A stretch of DNA of 64,000 bases from NCBI GenBank assembly GCA_946406115.1, contig OX291553.1:12219001-12283000 (forward strand), in the 5' to 3' direction. Source of the DNA: Apoda limacodes. Taxonomy: Eukaryota > Arthropoda > Insecta > Lepidoptera > Limacodidae. A model generated the notes under the pieces. It did no database searches. It was not told the origin of the DNA and saw nothing but the letters and a program-made list of their open reading frames with translations. A program made the translations under genes and the position numbers. Positions 36,938 to 48,206 of the stretch are shown here, piece by piece. Positions within the stretch are counted from its first letter, which is position 1, and every line of letters begins with the position of its first letter.

Positions 36938-37163
36938 ACTTTGCCACTTGTTTTACTGAACGCCTAGGCAGGCCGTTTAGTGTAAAAAGGAAATTACCAA
37001 AAAATTAAACAGATTATTATACGAAACTTATATGTCGCTACGTTGCCCCAAGAGCATCAAAACCCAACCCAACACCTACATTACTTATAAGTGGATTTTT
37101 GTTTCTTTCTGTTTCATACTAAACGACCTGTTAGGCGTTTAGTAAAAACAGCGGATTCAAATA
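36938..37163. mobile_element. MITE, sister of 13215-13430
   Basis: The left end has TTTTACTGAACGCCTAGGCA, and the right end in reverse has TTTTTACTAAACGCCTAACA followed by GGTCGTTTAGTATG. The shared terminal core links it to the MITE in hh intron 2. The body is non-coding. Confidence 0.7.
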
Positions 37164-37637
37164 CATAGTATCGTATGAGTTTATTTAGAAAATATTAATA
37201 ATATATAAATCATAAAATAAAATCATTTATGTCAACCTAAGATTTGATTTGATTTGCTTAATGAATTTGATATGTTTAAAGGTTTAAGATCTTTATTTCT
37301 CATAAGATTACATGGAAATCACTTACATGAGAAAGTACAATTTTTTTTATGTTTTCAAATTTATGAGCGACGGCTGGGCAGTAGATTTACATTTAACATC
37401 TGAGAATAATTATGTGAATATTGTAAAGGCAGTTGGCAGTGATTGTGTGTTGTAGTTGTAGGTAGTTCGAAACTGTTTGCTTACGTGCTTATCTATGATT
37501 GATACTGGTGTGTTAATACTGGTTTCTATTCATGTATACTCTGAGCCAGGTAACACGATGCAGTTAATCGTAGATTAGTGATTTGGTTAGTGTATAAAGA
37601 ATTGTGATATTTTCTAGTAGTAAATGAAATATGTGCC

Positions 37638-37640
<3 letters not shown>

Positions 37641-37676
<36 letters not shown>

Positions 37677-37728
37677 GAGTATGTGTGTATGTGTGTGTGT
37701 GTGTGTGTGCGAGGGAGTATGTGTGTCT
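37641..37728. repeat. (GT)n microsatellite, duplicated
   Basis: Two (GT)n runs of 10-13 units, each followed by gcgagggagtatgtgtgt. The array is a compound tandem duplication. Confidence 0.95.
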
Positions 37729-37834
37729 TTTATTATTAAAAGTAATATTTGCATATTTTGTATAGGTGTTGTGCGTGTATCAGTGTTTGCGTAGTATAAA
37801 GTTTTTTAAAGTTTTTTTGAAGAGAAATAATGAT

Positions 37835-38790
37835 TTAGCTTGTTTTATGTCATTTGGCAGTTTGGTATACATCTGTGCTCCATCAAACAATATACTTTTC
37901 TTGACCCGAAAGCCCGATCTTGAATGTTGTTTATATAAATAAGGAATAGTAGAGGCCCCAAGACTGATCCTTAGGAGACACCATATTTTATAAGTTTTTC
38001 TGAACTTTTAGTTTGGCCAATTTTAACGATTTGAGATCAATCTGTAAAATAGGATTTTAGTATATCAAAAGCTAAACCTGATATGCCGATTGCTTTCAAT
38101 TTTTCTAATAGGATGCCATGAGTTACGATGTCAAAAGCTTTCTTCAAGTCGATGAAGACACCAAGTGCATTATTTTTTTATCTATGTTTACTTTGATTTG
38201 GGTAACTAGGTCTATAGTTGCAGATAATGTATTGGATTTAGATCTAAATCCATATTGGTGTTCACAGAGAAGATTGATGCTTACAAAATATTTATATATT
38301 TAAAAGTAGTCGTTGGTTCATTAGTAGGGATGATTCCAGGTTGGATTTCTAGCTTAGTCGGTGGTGAGTTTTCTTTGATTCGATTTATGTACAAATTATT
38401 TATCAGTTGCCAAATCTTGCGTGGTTTCTTTACGCAATTATTCTCTCTCGGGTACAGTACTCTTCATTTATGTTGTTCAATATCCTATATCCATTCTCAA
38501 ATAGCAGTTCTTTGTAGTCGTTTACAGTTTTTTCTTTTGACATTAGGTTGTAATTGAAGTCACCTAACATTAAAACTATTTTTTATTTTGCAGCTGTAGC
38601 GACAAGGTTTCCAAGAACTTATTTGAGTTAGTGCGCCCTGGTTTATATATCACTGCAACATCTAGTGATAGTTTTTTAATATGAACCCAAAGATAATGAT
38701 TATCGTTTTCAGTTTTTGCTTCAAAAAAGTGTTGTAGTAAAAAAAAAATTATTCCAATAGAATTTGAATTCCTGAATCATCGTCAAGCAT
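37835..38790 (-). pseudogene. non-LTR retrotransposon remnant (endonuclease + reverse transcriptase)
   Basis: Read on the minus strand, the endonuclease part comes first: VAVIYKPGRTNSNKFLETL, then a frame change, then VLMLGDFNYNLMSKEKTVND, the GDFN motif of the AP-endonuclease domain. A large internal deletion follows. The reverse transcriptase then starts with QYGFRSKSNTLSATIDL and, after another shift, FIDLKKAFDIVTHGILLEKL. GSVLGPLLFLIYINN (about 37925-37970) is the motif before the catalytic YADD. The YADD position itself is lost (reads FDGAQ). Multiple stops and shifts make it inactive. Clade uncertain, CR1/L2/jockey-like. Confidence 0.85.
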
Positions 38791-38807
38791 TAACGACTAT
38801 CCGAACA

Positions 38808-38833
38808 TATCTCTATCTATCTATCTATCTATC
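38808..38833. repeat. (ATCT)n microsatellite
   Basis: Six ATCT units next to the left end of the Tc1-like remnant. Confidence 0.9.
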
Positions 38834-38839
38834 GGCCCA

Positions 38840-39352
38840 CCTTGTGTTTTGAGTTTTGATCGCCCATAGCATAACATAAATGGACTGGCCAGCAAGAAGC
38901 CCGCACCTGAACCCCCTTGAACACTTATGGGACGAGTTGAAAAGGTGTGTTCTCGGTCGCAGCCAGCTCCACAGACAATGCAGCAACTGAAAACAGCCAT
39001 AGAAGAGGAAAAAGATAATTCTACAGGATTTTATAGTGAAACTGATTAATTCTATGCCTAATCGCATTAAAGCTGTCGTAGATGCCTGTAGAGGTAACAC
39101 TAGTTATTAAATAAACATTTTATTGCGACAAAACATTTGTTCTTCAAAAGTACAGCAATAGTCTTATTCTTCATTAAGGAGTATCCGACTTTATTCTTGC
39201 AACTCTTTTTTTTTTAGTATTCTGAATTCATTTTTTTAAAAAAAATCATACGAAAAAGATAATTCAATGTACCAGCTTTATAACTGCATTAAAACTTTTT
39301 GCTCTTCGTAACATTTATTTTTAGTCGTGGGCGATCGAAACTTAAAACACAA
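38840..39352 (+). pseudogene. Tc1/mariner-like transposon remnant with terminal inverted repeats
   Basis: The left end TTGTGTTTTGAGTTTTGATC (about 38841) and the right end (about 39328-39352) are inverted repeats of about 25 bp with two mismatches. Inside, from 38879, is the C-terminal part of a Tc1-type transposase: MDWPARSPHLNPLEHLWDEL, the well-known SPDLNPIEHLWDEL block with the catalytic-region Asp changed to His. After a frameshift comes FIVKLINSMPNRIKAVVDAC and the end GNTSY-stop. Most of the transposase is deleted, so this is dead. Confidence 0.85.
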
Positions 39353-39799
39353 TTGGCCAATCGATGTGTCCGGGAGTATACTATAAACTTACATCTTTTA
39401 ATTCGCTACACGTACTTCGTGACTTTAATGTCTTTGTTCGTGGTACTGTACAACCCTCTGGCTATTGCTCAATTGGCCACTAAACATCCGAATTGTTGAT
39501 TGGTTCCGGAGCCTACGTGTCCCTAGGACGCGTTTTACACGTTTTATGACTAGCAATCTCATCAACCTGGTCGTTCAGCGAAACTCTTATCAATATAGAA
39601 AATGCGGAACGGTGCAGTAAAAATCAATTTTATGGACTGTTCTGTCTAGGTACTACACGTATGTAGTACCTATAGTTATTCTATTTATAATATTTATGTA
39701 TTTAAAAAAATATACATCATCAAACTCGAATATGAACGACGAAGGCGCTGTACGACCTACTATACCGTGGTGCAGTAAGACCATGCCAAAAATCTCCAT

Positions 39800-41105
39800 A
39801 ACATAACGGGAGCTCCGGCGGTTGTTGCTCTCTCTAGCCGTTCATAAGTCGAGTGGGCCAGACGGTATACCAGCAGTGTTGCTGAAACAGTATGTTACCG
39901 AGTTACGTACTGTACTCACGCACCTTTTCGCGCTTTTCTACTACAATAGGCAATTTCCGTCTTCATGGAAGCCTGCGAATGTACACACGGTGCCCAAAAA
40001 AGGCAAGATCAGATCTATCGAATTACAGGACTATCACTATTACCTCTCTGCTCTCCGAGGTGATGGAGCGTGTGATCAACACACATCTAGAAAAACACGA
40101 CCTTGTCAGCAACCGTCAATATGGGTTTTGTCACGGTCGCTCGCCTAAAAGGTCACCCTTTTAGTATATTTCACACTACGATGGGCACTAACCATTGAGT
40201 GTCAGGGGACGGCATTGGCATGTAGCGAAGGCATTCGATGGGTTGGGCAGCGGGGTATTCTATCGAAGTTGCCAGAAGATGTGTGCAAATGGGTGGCTTA
40301 CAGAGTGCCCGAAGATTTGTGCAAATGGGTGGCTAGCTTTTTGTCTGGCTGACGCACACGAGCCGTAGTTGACGGTAGTTGCTCTGAGAGCATAGACATT
40401 AATGCTGTTGTCCCGTAAGGCTCTGTGCTGTCACCTACGCTGTTTCTCCTGCATATCAATGACATTTGTCCATCAGTAACATACATTGCTATGCAGAGGA
40501 CATTACTGGAGACGCTTATTACATGGGCAGTGAAAAATCCCTCGTTCCGTTGTGGAGGAAAAGCACGGATAACTTGTGTCACAAATCAAGACTACTCTTT
40601 CCAAGGTCTCTGACTGGGGCGGGAAAACTTGGTCCAATTCAACCCCACAAAGACACAACTCTGCGCCTTCACCGCTAAGAAAACCCCATTTACTGTTATG
40701 TTACAATTACAAAACACTTCTCTCTCCATCTCCAAGAGCATTGGGATCCTTGGTGTTGACATCTCGAGCGATGTTCAGTTCCGAGATCATTTGTAAGATC
40801 AACAAACATGGTGAAGCTGGCGTCCTAAAAACTTTGTGTTCTTAACAGAGCGAAGCAGTACTTACAAAATATTGCTACTTTTCAAGTCGCAAGTTCGGCC
40901 CCATATAGATACTGCTGCCATCTCTGGGCGGGTGCACCCGAATATCAGCTTGGTCCATTTGACTCGGTTCAACAACGGGCTGCGAGGTCCGAAAAGGGTC
41001 GGCAACACGCGAGCGAAACTCCTGGTGTTGCAAGCGTCCATAGGCTACGGTGACCGCTTACCACCAGGCGGACCGTAAGCTTGTTTGCCACCTTAGTGGT
41101 GTTAA
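39800..41105 (+). pseudogene. degenerate LINE with reverse transcriptase, longest copy
   Basis: Pieces of one polyprotein appear in order, in shifting frames. They are HKSSGPDGIPAVLLKQY, FPSSWKPANVHTVPKKG, LEKHDLVSNRQYGFCHGRS, AKAFDGLG, GSVLSPTLFLLHINDI, CYAEDITGDAYY, LLFKSQVRPHIDTAAISG and FDSVQQRAA-like. The catalytic YADD is YAED here (40490-40501). About 320 bp between the QQRAA block and KGRQ are missing compared with the copy at the right edge. The element ends in the same 3' UTR (ggctacggtgaccgcttacc, gcttgtttgccaccttagtg), which ties the RT to the tails found elsewhere. It lacks a long A-tail. Confidence 0.88.
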
Positions 41106-42179
41106 CCTTCATAGTAACTATATTAGATATCTATACACAACAACTACAGTGTAATTGTTTTAACAGCCATTTTTTGTTCCAACTACAAAAGCACAAGTTT
41201 CTCCTTAGAGAAAGGAGGGTCAGGAGACGGCTGTCATTGTCCCTCACGATGGCCTAGAGCGAATTGGCTGACGTTGCCGAGCTTGTGGCTGCTCGATTGT
41301 TTGAATTTTCACGCCGCCTATAAAGCCTCTGACTGAGCCTTTTAACGTATATGATTATATCATAAAAAAATTTTTTTACATATGCATAATATAGGACCTA
41401 TACGATCAATTTTACTTAATTAATACTTTGAGTATTAGTGTCGATATAAGTATTTATGCAAGAAAAATCCTTTATTACTATAAATACATAATTTCATAAT
41501 CCCACTTCAGTTTGTAAATAATATATACTTAAGATAAGTATGGCTGAACCACCAAAAATGTCATTTGTTTTTTTAACGTGAATTTGGCAAAACGTCTTTA
41601 AACTGGTGTTTCTCAAAAAGTTGCGACACGTAGATAACGTACTTTTGGCGCCATAGATCTTTAAAACTAAAATAGATACAGCAAGGTGAGATATATAACG
41701 GTAAACTTAGTTATTTTAACTTGCCAAAACAAGATACCCGACCGAAGATCGTCATCCAATATCTGCAGAGAGAAGCTAATGATATCGATTGGCAAAAAAA
41801 ATAATCTAAAACCAGACTAGGGGTGTATGAAAATTCATAAAACAATTCTTTGGCAGCTGTTGTCCAAAATACAGCTGTCGTCCAAATTTTTAGGGTTCCG
41901 TGCACAAAGGCGCTTTTTAAATAAGCCTACACAATCTGTCTCAATGACCGACCTTTAAGGGTTCTATCTTTTATAACGAAGATTTTTTTTTAAAGGATAG
42001 AATATTAAAGAATTTTTAATAATACGAAAAAACAATATGTAAAATTTAAGGGGTCTAAACACAAGAAATTATGTTTTTGCTCTATCTTAAAAACTTTAAA
42101 AAATACAAACTTAAAACTATAATAGTAACTACCAAATAATGAAAACCGGTCCGAAAATAAAGTATAAAATCTTTTTGGT

Positions 42180-42880
42180 TTTCAGCCATAGCTATCGATG
42201 CGAATTAAATAATGTAAATGAACAAACTTTTGACAGCAAGTGAGAATTTATGACCTGACATCTATTTAATTAAATTTAGTTTGAAATAATTCCTGCAAAG
42301 TAGCAATTTTAAGGATATTTTTTTTTGTCTCATTAAACCTTTAGAAATCCTTCAGTAGGAGATTATTCCTGTTGCTTTCGCCCAATGAGCTACTTTTTAT
42401 CTTTCTTATGGTTATTGTTTCCTGCTATTAATATTTTATTCCAAATCAAAATTTTTTAGAGCATAAATTACATTGCAGTTTTTCTGTGTAACCATTGTCT
42501 TTCTGTACTTGTTGTCAAAGAAAGGTAAAGCGTATGATGTGAAATTGTTGGAGTGAATCAGCATGGTTACGAGATTGTGTACAAAGGATCAGTGTTATTT
42601 CAGGCTCGAGTGAAGTCGCGCGTCACACATTTAGTCAACTGTTTTCCCGAGATTATGTTCAGTGAATTAAATACAATTGTTTTTTTATTTCCAATGATGT
42701 AGTGATAGCCTCTCATTAAGGTTGTGACTAGTTGATTATATTTTTTTGTATTATGAACTTGTTAAATGTTAATTAGTTAAAGTTTGTACATTATTGTTTA
42801 GGAATTCAAAACTTACACAAACTGTTCGAATTATTTTATGGGAGCCTCAATTAATAATTTAACGGAACACAGGAGATGTG
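42180..42880 (+). repeat. diverged duplicate unit A (promoter/first-exon-like)
   Basis: Aligns to 44760-46011. Shared blocks include tatcgatgcgaat, tattcctgttgctttcgccc, the identical gttgtcaaagaaaggtaaag (42511-42530), gattgtgtacaaagg, atcagtg.tatttcaggctcgagtga, gtcgcgcgtc, agtcaactgt, cgagattatgtt and gtgactagtt. It ends ATGTG|GTAAGT with the donor at 42881. No long reading frame. It may be an alternative first exon or a transposon piece. Confidence 0.7.
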
Positions 42881-43082
42881 GTAAGTCATAAGTTTTAATT
42901 TTTTTGTAAATAAATACATATTATACATAGAAAACACCCAAAATCTATTATGGTCAAAATCAGTGCTTCGGACTTCAGACTTTAGATGTAGGTATACGTG
43001 ATGGCTAATTGTTTATAACGAAGAAGAGACATAATAAATTTGTGTTGGTGTGTCATACTATGTAAACAGATCCCATTTTTGT

Positions 43083-43510
43083 AGGGTTCCGTACCCAAAG
43101 GGTAAAAAATAAGACCCTATTACTAAGACTCCGCTGTCCGTCCATCCGGCCGTCTGCCACCAGGCTGTATTTCATGAACCGTGATAGTTAGACAGTTTAA
43201 ATTTTTACAGAAGATATATTTCTGATGCCGCTAGCACAAAAAATACTAAAAAGCAGAATAAAATAAATAGTTAAGAGGGCTAATGAGGGCTCCTATCACA
43301 AAAAAGGTTATTTGTTTGCTCGTTTCTGTTTGATTTTGATAACGGCAACAGGTAGACGCTTTAAATATTCACAGAATATTTAGTTATATAATCACTTTAA
43401 AAATAAATAATTAAATATAAAATAAAAGAAATATTTAAGGGGGGCTCCCATACAACAAACGTGATTTTTTTGTCGTTTTTATAGATAATCCGACACGCAC
43501 TTGGCCGATT
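43083..43510 (-). repeat. GGAC-tract interspersed repeat, copy 4
   Basis: Plus strand begins agggttccgtacccaaag, with a short GTCCGTCC tract at 43137, 'ccaggctgtatttcatgaac', 'aacggcaacaggtagacgct', and ends 'cacgcacttggccga'. The (GTCC)n tract is nearly lost. Confidence 0.85.
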
Positions 43511-43689
43511 TTTTGAAATTAAAAAACAGATCCATCCTTGTTTACATTCATTTATTAACTTGTTGCATACCTATGAGTCAAAGCAGACGCCACATTTCAG
43601 AGAGAGGTGTAAGCCATAAAGACTGTTTACAGTTCAGAAATACATGAACAGAGTAGATCTTGTAGATTCATTTAGAAAATTATCATATC

Positions 43690-44460
43690 TACGCTACGAA
43701 CGAATCAAAAGAAACTTCCTGTAAACGTGATATCGTATATATTACTAAACTTTTTAACGTTACTAGTAAATGTAACGTAGAATACTGGTAATTTAAACAA
43801 AAGGATATAATAAAACTTACTGAATATTAATGTTGTTTTTGGTTTCGTTATATTTATTATAATGTTTTTTTACTTCAACCATAATGTCTGGTAGCAATCA
43901 CTAAACTATCATATAGAAATATTCTGTGAAAGAAATATCGGGAATATAACCAAAGGTACTAGTAAACTGAACGTTAAATACAGATAAATAAGCAAAAGGT
44001 TATAATAACATTTACTAACTATGTTTGTTGTTTTTGGTTTCGTAATATTTACTAAACTGTTTCTATGTTTCAACCATATGCCTGGTAGCAATCACGAAAC
44101 CATCATATAGAACTATCCTGTCACAGGAATATTGTGGATCTAACTAAAGGGACTAGTAAAATGAACATATAATATTGGTAAATAAAAAAAATAACATTTA
44201 CTAAATATGTTTGTTGTTTCTGGTTTCTGGTTGTATTTACCGAACTGTTTTTTTGTTACAACCATATCTGGTCTGGTAGTAATTAGTAAGCCATCAAAGG
44301 GAACTGCCCGTGAAAGTGATATCGTAGATATTACTAAAGATACTAATAAATCTAATGTAAGATTCAGGTAATTAAAACAAAAGGATATGATAATATTTAC
44401 TCAATATGAATGTTGTTTTTGGTTTCGTAATCTATACTAGTAAATAATACAAAAGGTAAT
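43690..44460 (+). repeat. degenerate tandem repeat, unit about 190-200 bp, four copies
   Basis: The marker tgttgtttttggtttcg recurs at 43831, 44026, 44212 and 44411. Each is preceded by aaaaggataataaca..tttact and followed by tatttac.aaactgttt, caaccat and ctggtagcaatca. It lies between the two duplicate units. Confidence 0.8.
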
Positions 44461-44759
44461 GATAAAAGTTGCAAATTAAAAATTATTTTTTAAGTTTTGT
44501 AAGATTTACAAAAGTATTTGTTTTTTTAATCAAATCTTTAGTTGCCATGCTTATATTATCATGATAAAACTAAATTTCAGCCTCAATCATTTTAGTTTTG
44601 TACATTCAAATCCTAGTTTTGATATTAGTAAGTAAAGTTTCCTTGTAAATCAGCCTACCTATGCGAGTTTCGTAATTTCAACCATATTTTTTCTTCACTG
44701 TGTTTTTAGTAAGAATATTAAAAAAAAATTACATAAAAAAACGACGTAAAGAGAGAAAA

Positions 44760-46011
44760 CGTTTTTGTCCGCCAACTATATCGATGCGAATTTAATAATG
44801 TTAAGGCTATGGCATACCAAAGCAAAAGCGTGCCATTTCGACCAGTGTATAAAGACATATTACACTATTGAAGCATACAAAGAGATACAGTTTCACCTAC
44901 GATAGGCTAGTGAACGCACGTTGAAAATCTCGTTTTTCTCGGTTTTTGTCGTCACAGAATCCAAATATTTATTTAGAACCATTATATAAGAATGGTCATA
45001 TTAATATATACATTATGAAATAAGAATCAACAGAATATCACTCTTAGTTTTCCTAACAATAACAATTGAAGCCCAAAAATAGAGTGTTGGACTTTTTTTT
45101 TTTCTAAATGTTTTGATAGTAAAATTTTTATAATATTTACAAATTCACTTAATTTTTGTTTCAACTATAACAAATATCTTTCACGTAAAAAAGTTTACTT
45201 AGGACTGTCACAAAATTATTCAAATTCTTGCAAACTTAACTCGTTTGGGTATGCCATTAATTGCCCTAGTCAAAAAACAAGTGAGAATTCTGATATTCCT
45301 TATATTTCAGGAAGTAGTGAATCGAATTAATTTTATCGAAATCGTTTATAATAACTGCCATGTAGCAATTTAAAAAATAATTCTTATTTTCGTGTCATAA
45401 AACCTACTTCCTTAATTACTTAGTTGGAATCTTTATTCCTGTTGCTTTTACCCAATGACCTGCTTCATATCTTTATGGATATTGTTTTCTTGTTTCCTGA
45501 TATTTATTTTGAATTGAAAATATAAAGTTTTGATAGTTTGAAATACATTGCAGGTTTTTTATGAAACCATTGACTTTCTGTATTTGTTGTCAAAGAAAGG
45601 TAAAGAGTATTATGTGAAAATGTTGACGTGGATCGTGTTTTAGATAACAGTTTGGTTACGGGATTGTGTACAAAGTATCAGTGATATTTCAGGCTTGAGT
45701 GAGGTCGCGCGTCTCTCATTCAGTCAACTGTCTTCTCGAGATTATGTTTAATGAATTGAAAACAATTGTTTTTAATTTGCAGTGAAACAATGACATTCTC
45801 TTATTCAAGTTGTGACTAGTTAATATTTTATTTTTTGTCTCGTGAACTTGTTAAAAGTTAATTATTTGAAAGTCTTTACATTATTGTTGAGTAATTCAGA
45901 ACTTAGTTTCACTTTAAGTATCAAAACAATCTTTAGTTTTTCTTTGGGAAGTTAAATTAAAGAATTCATTTTGACACAAATTTTTAGGAAATTGGCTTCT
46001 TCAGTTATGTG
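44760..46011 (+). repeat. diverged duplicate unit B (promoter/first-exon-like)
   Basis: Second copy of 42180-42880, interrupted by about 450 bp of unmatched AT-rich DNA (44810-45270). The 20-mer gttgtcaaagaaaggtaaag is at 45586-45605. Like copy A it ends ATGTG|GTAAGT (donor at 46012). The short ATG codon has a purine at -3 in both copies. Confidence 0.7.
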
Positions 46012-46284
46012 GTAAGTGATTTACTCCAGTAAAGTATTATGTGCAACTCCTAGTAACTTATAAAGTCCTAGTAGGTACATCAATCTTATAAACACACAAA
46101 TCCTTCATAGAAGCAAGAAATACAATATAAATATACATACAAAGAAATAATCTTTCTTTGTTTATGACTCCCTGAAGGTTAGAGGATAGAGTCTTAGAAG
46201 AAAATATAGTATACATGCCATAGCTATGGCTATATCATCAATATAAATAAATACTTTCATAGCAAAGATGCAGTCAAAAGATTA

Positions 46285-46369
46285 ACCTCGAGCCAGGACA
46301 CGTAGTATATTATATTCTTTTTGGCCACTTACATTCCATGTAAGTGCTCTACCACTGAGCTATCGAGGC
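46285..46369 (-). repeat. tRNA-like sequence, probably SINE head or tRNA pseudogene
   Basis: On the minus strand a perfect D arm (GCTC-AGTGGTA-GAGC) follows GCCTCGATA. It is followed by an anticodon arm CTTAC-ATGGAAT-GTAAG with U33 and anticodon GGA. TCGAGGT 36 nt later can pair with GCCTCGA as an acceptor stem. The T arm with TTCGA is missing, so a working tRNA is unlikely. Confidence 0.55.
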
Positions 46370-46586
46370 ACAAGTATGGCTGATGAAAATCCCAACTACA
46401 TCTTTGCTCTGGAAATACGCTTGTAACGAGCGTTACATACAATCCTAGTGACTAATAAAGAAAAGTAAAGTAAAGTAAATTAAAATATTATGGTATAAGT
46501 ATACTGTTATGAAGCTATTTTAGACGCGTGACTAGACTTTGAAGATGAATGACAAAAATTAAAATACTTTTAAGAAGATTAGGTTT

Positions 46587-46850
46587 CTTATACCACACAA
46601 GGTGGCAAACAAGCTTATGGTCTGCCTGATGTGAAGCTGTCACTGTAGACTATAGACGGCATTACTAGCGCGTTACCGATACTGTAGTCTCTAGGCAAAA
46701 CCTTGGCAGGGAGCTCATTTTACAACATTTTTCCTATAGAGAGGAAAATCCTCTAAAAAACCAATGGCCACGCTTGTTGACAGTATAAATTGTCTGCCGT
46801 GAGGTGTGCGATGGTATAAAGTAGGTAGCCGTGGCCATGGGCATAACTTT
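46587..46850 (-). mobile_element. LINE 3' tail, old copy (minus strand)
   Basis: Diverged copy of the LINE 3' end: taccacacaaggtggcaaac, caagcttatggtctgcctga, agcgcgttaccgat, ccttggcagggagctcattt and gcgatggtataaagtagg. Several indels break the frame. Confidence 0.8.
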
Positions 46851-48060
46851 GCTAAATATTTTAATTCGACCGTTTGTTTATACGAACATTACGCTAATAG
46901 TACAAATCCGGTTTTAAAGTATGTTTTGTACTAGTGACCAATGGATAAACATGAATAAAAAAATGTTTTTCAGAGAATTCTTCAGAACTCAGACAAACTT
47001 GTCGTGTCAGCTGGATTTTTTTTTTTAACTAAGAAGTAAGGTGTTGTAAGTCTGTCTGCATATCACCAGTGTTTGCCAAACAAGGGCTTGCGGTCAGTAC
47101 GGTCATTTAAATAACCGTATTTCATACACCAAAAAAGTGGGTGCGGTATTCTGTAGTTTCCGTCCGTTTACGCACGGATTGTTTGTGCAAGGCCTTAGGT
47201 ATATAAAACTTTACGCACTATGCAAAGAAACCGCAGACCTGAATAGTGCCCGAAACGCGGTGGAAAATTTTTCTACACGTATATAATTTCTATCAAACTT
47301 TATTTAATTTAAATTCAAAGTGCGTACCACATCGGGATGCGTTACGATTTTAAATACGAAAAGCAACTCGCCGCGCCACATCCCAGTGCACCCAGCGACT
47401 AGAGTGCGCGTCACACAAGTTTGCACGTATTACAATGCGGAGCATTAATTCTATCATATTAATTTTTACTAATCTTATTCACTGTGATGCCTCCGCCAGG
47501 TGGCGCGCAGTGTAAACAGACATAGTAAGATGGTCGTCTGGATAATAAAAGTCTAAAATGATACAGCTGAAGACATTTTCTTACCTTACTCTGATTTTCT
47601 TAAACCGACCCGCACTAATTTAAATGGGACCGCGGGTTAACGCTTTCATATACTTAGGTAAAAAAAAATTAAACTCTTTAAACAAATGACGGACTTCTGG
47701 GGTGGGTACTTAAGGTAATTTCTGTGAAAAACAGAAATTCAAGGTTTTTTTTTTTAAGTCAAATTTCACGTGAATGGCAAGAATTTTACGTAAACTTATG
47801 TTATTACCGCATTAAGTGTATCTGTATCTAGTATTTAAATCGAATAAAAATTTGAAAATAACATTATGTATCGGAAATCGCTTATTTTGGACTCATTTGA
47901 GATTTTATAGTCAGAGTAAATTTTCAACAGAAATTTTTGATTAACAGCGAATTTCGGAAATCTTAAAAAATTAAGACACGGTAAAAAACTGCTAAAGTAT
48001 TTGTATACAATAAAAAATCAAAATAAATTCATACACCTCTTCAAAAAAATATTTTACAAA
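46851..48060. other. intergenic DNA, no feature recognised
   Basis: AT-rich, apart from a mildly GC-rich part at 47320-47530. No exon or repeat that I can support. Confidence 0.45.
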
Positions 48061-48206
48061 TTTCGGTTATCGGCGTGTTCGGTTCGGTTAACGCCTTAAT
48101 TTTATTAAACTAATTAAGTTTTATCGCGTTACATAAATCCAATCATCTCAATATACAAATTTAGTCAAAAGAATTTTTTTTTTAATTATTTATCATTAAA
48201 TTAGGT

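Noticed and set aside
38825..39100. 91-codon minus-strand frame
   Set aside because: Antisense of the Tc1-like transposase remnant, whose conserved words are on the plus strand.
42180..46011. Pair of LTRs of a retrotransposon
   Set aside because: The copies are highly diverged and unequal, lack TG...CA ends, and the interior has repeats but no gag/pol.
46285..46369. Functional tRNA-Ser (GGA)
   Set aside because: No T arm or TTCGA core; the region between anticodon arm and acceptor is AT-rich filler.
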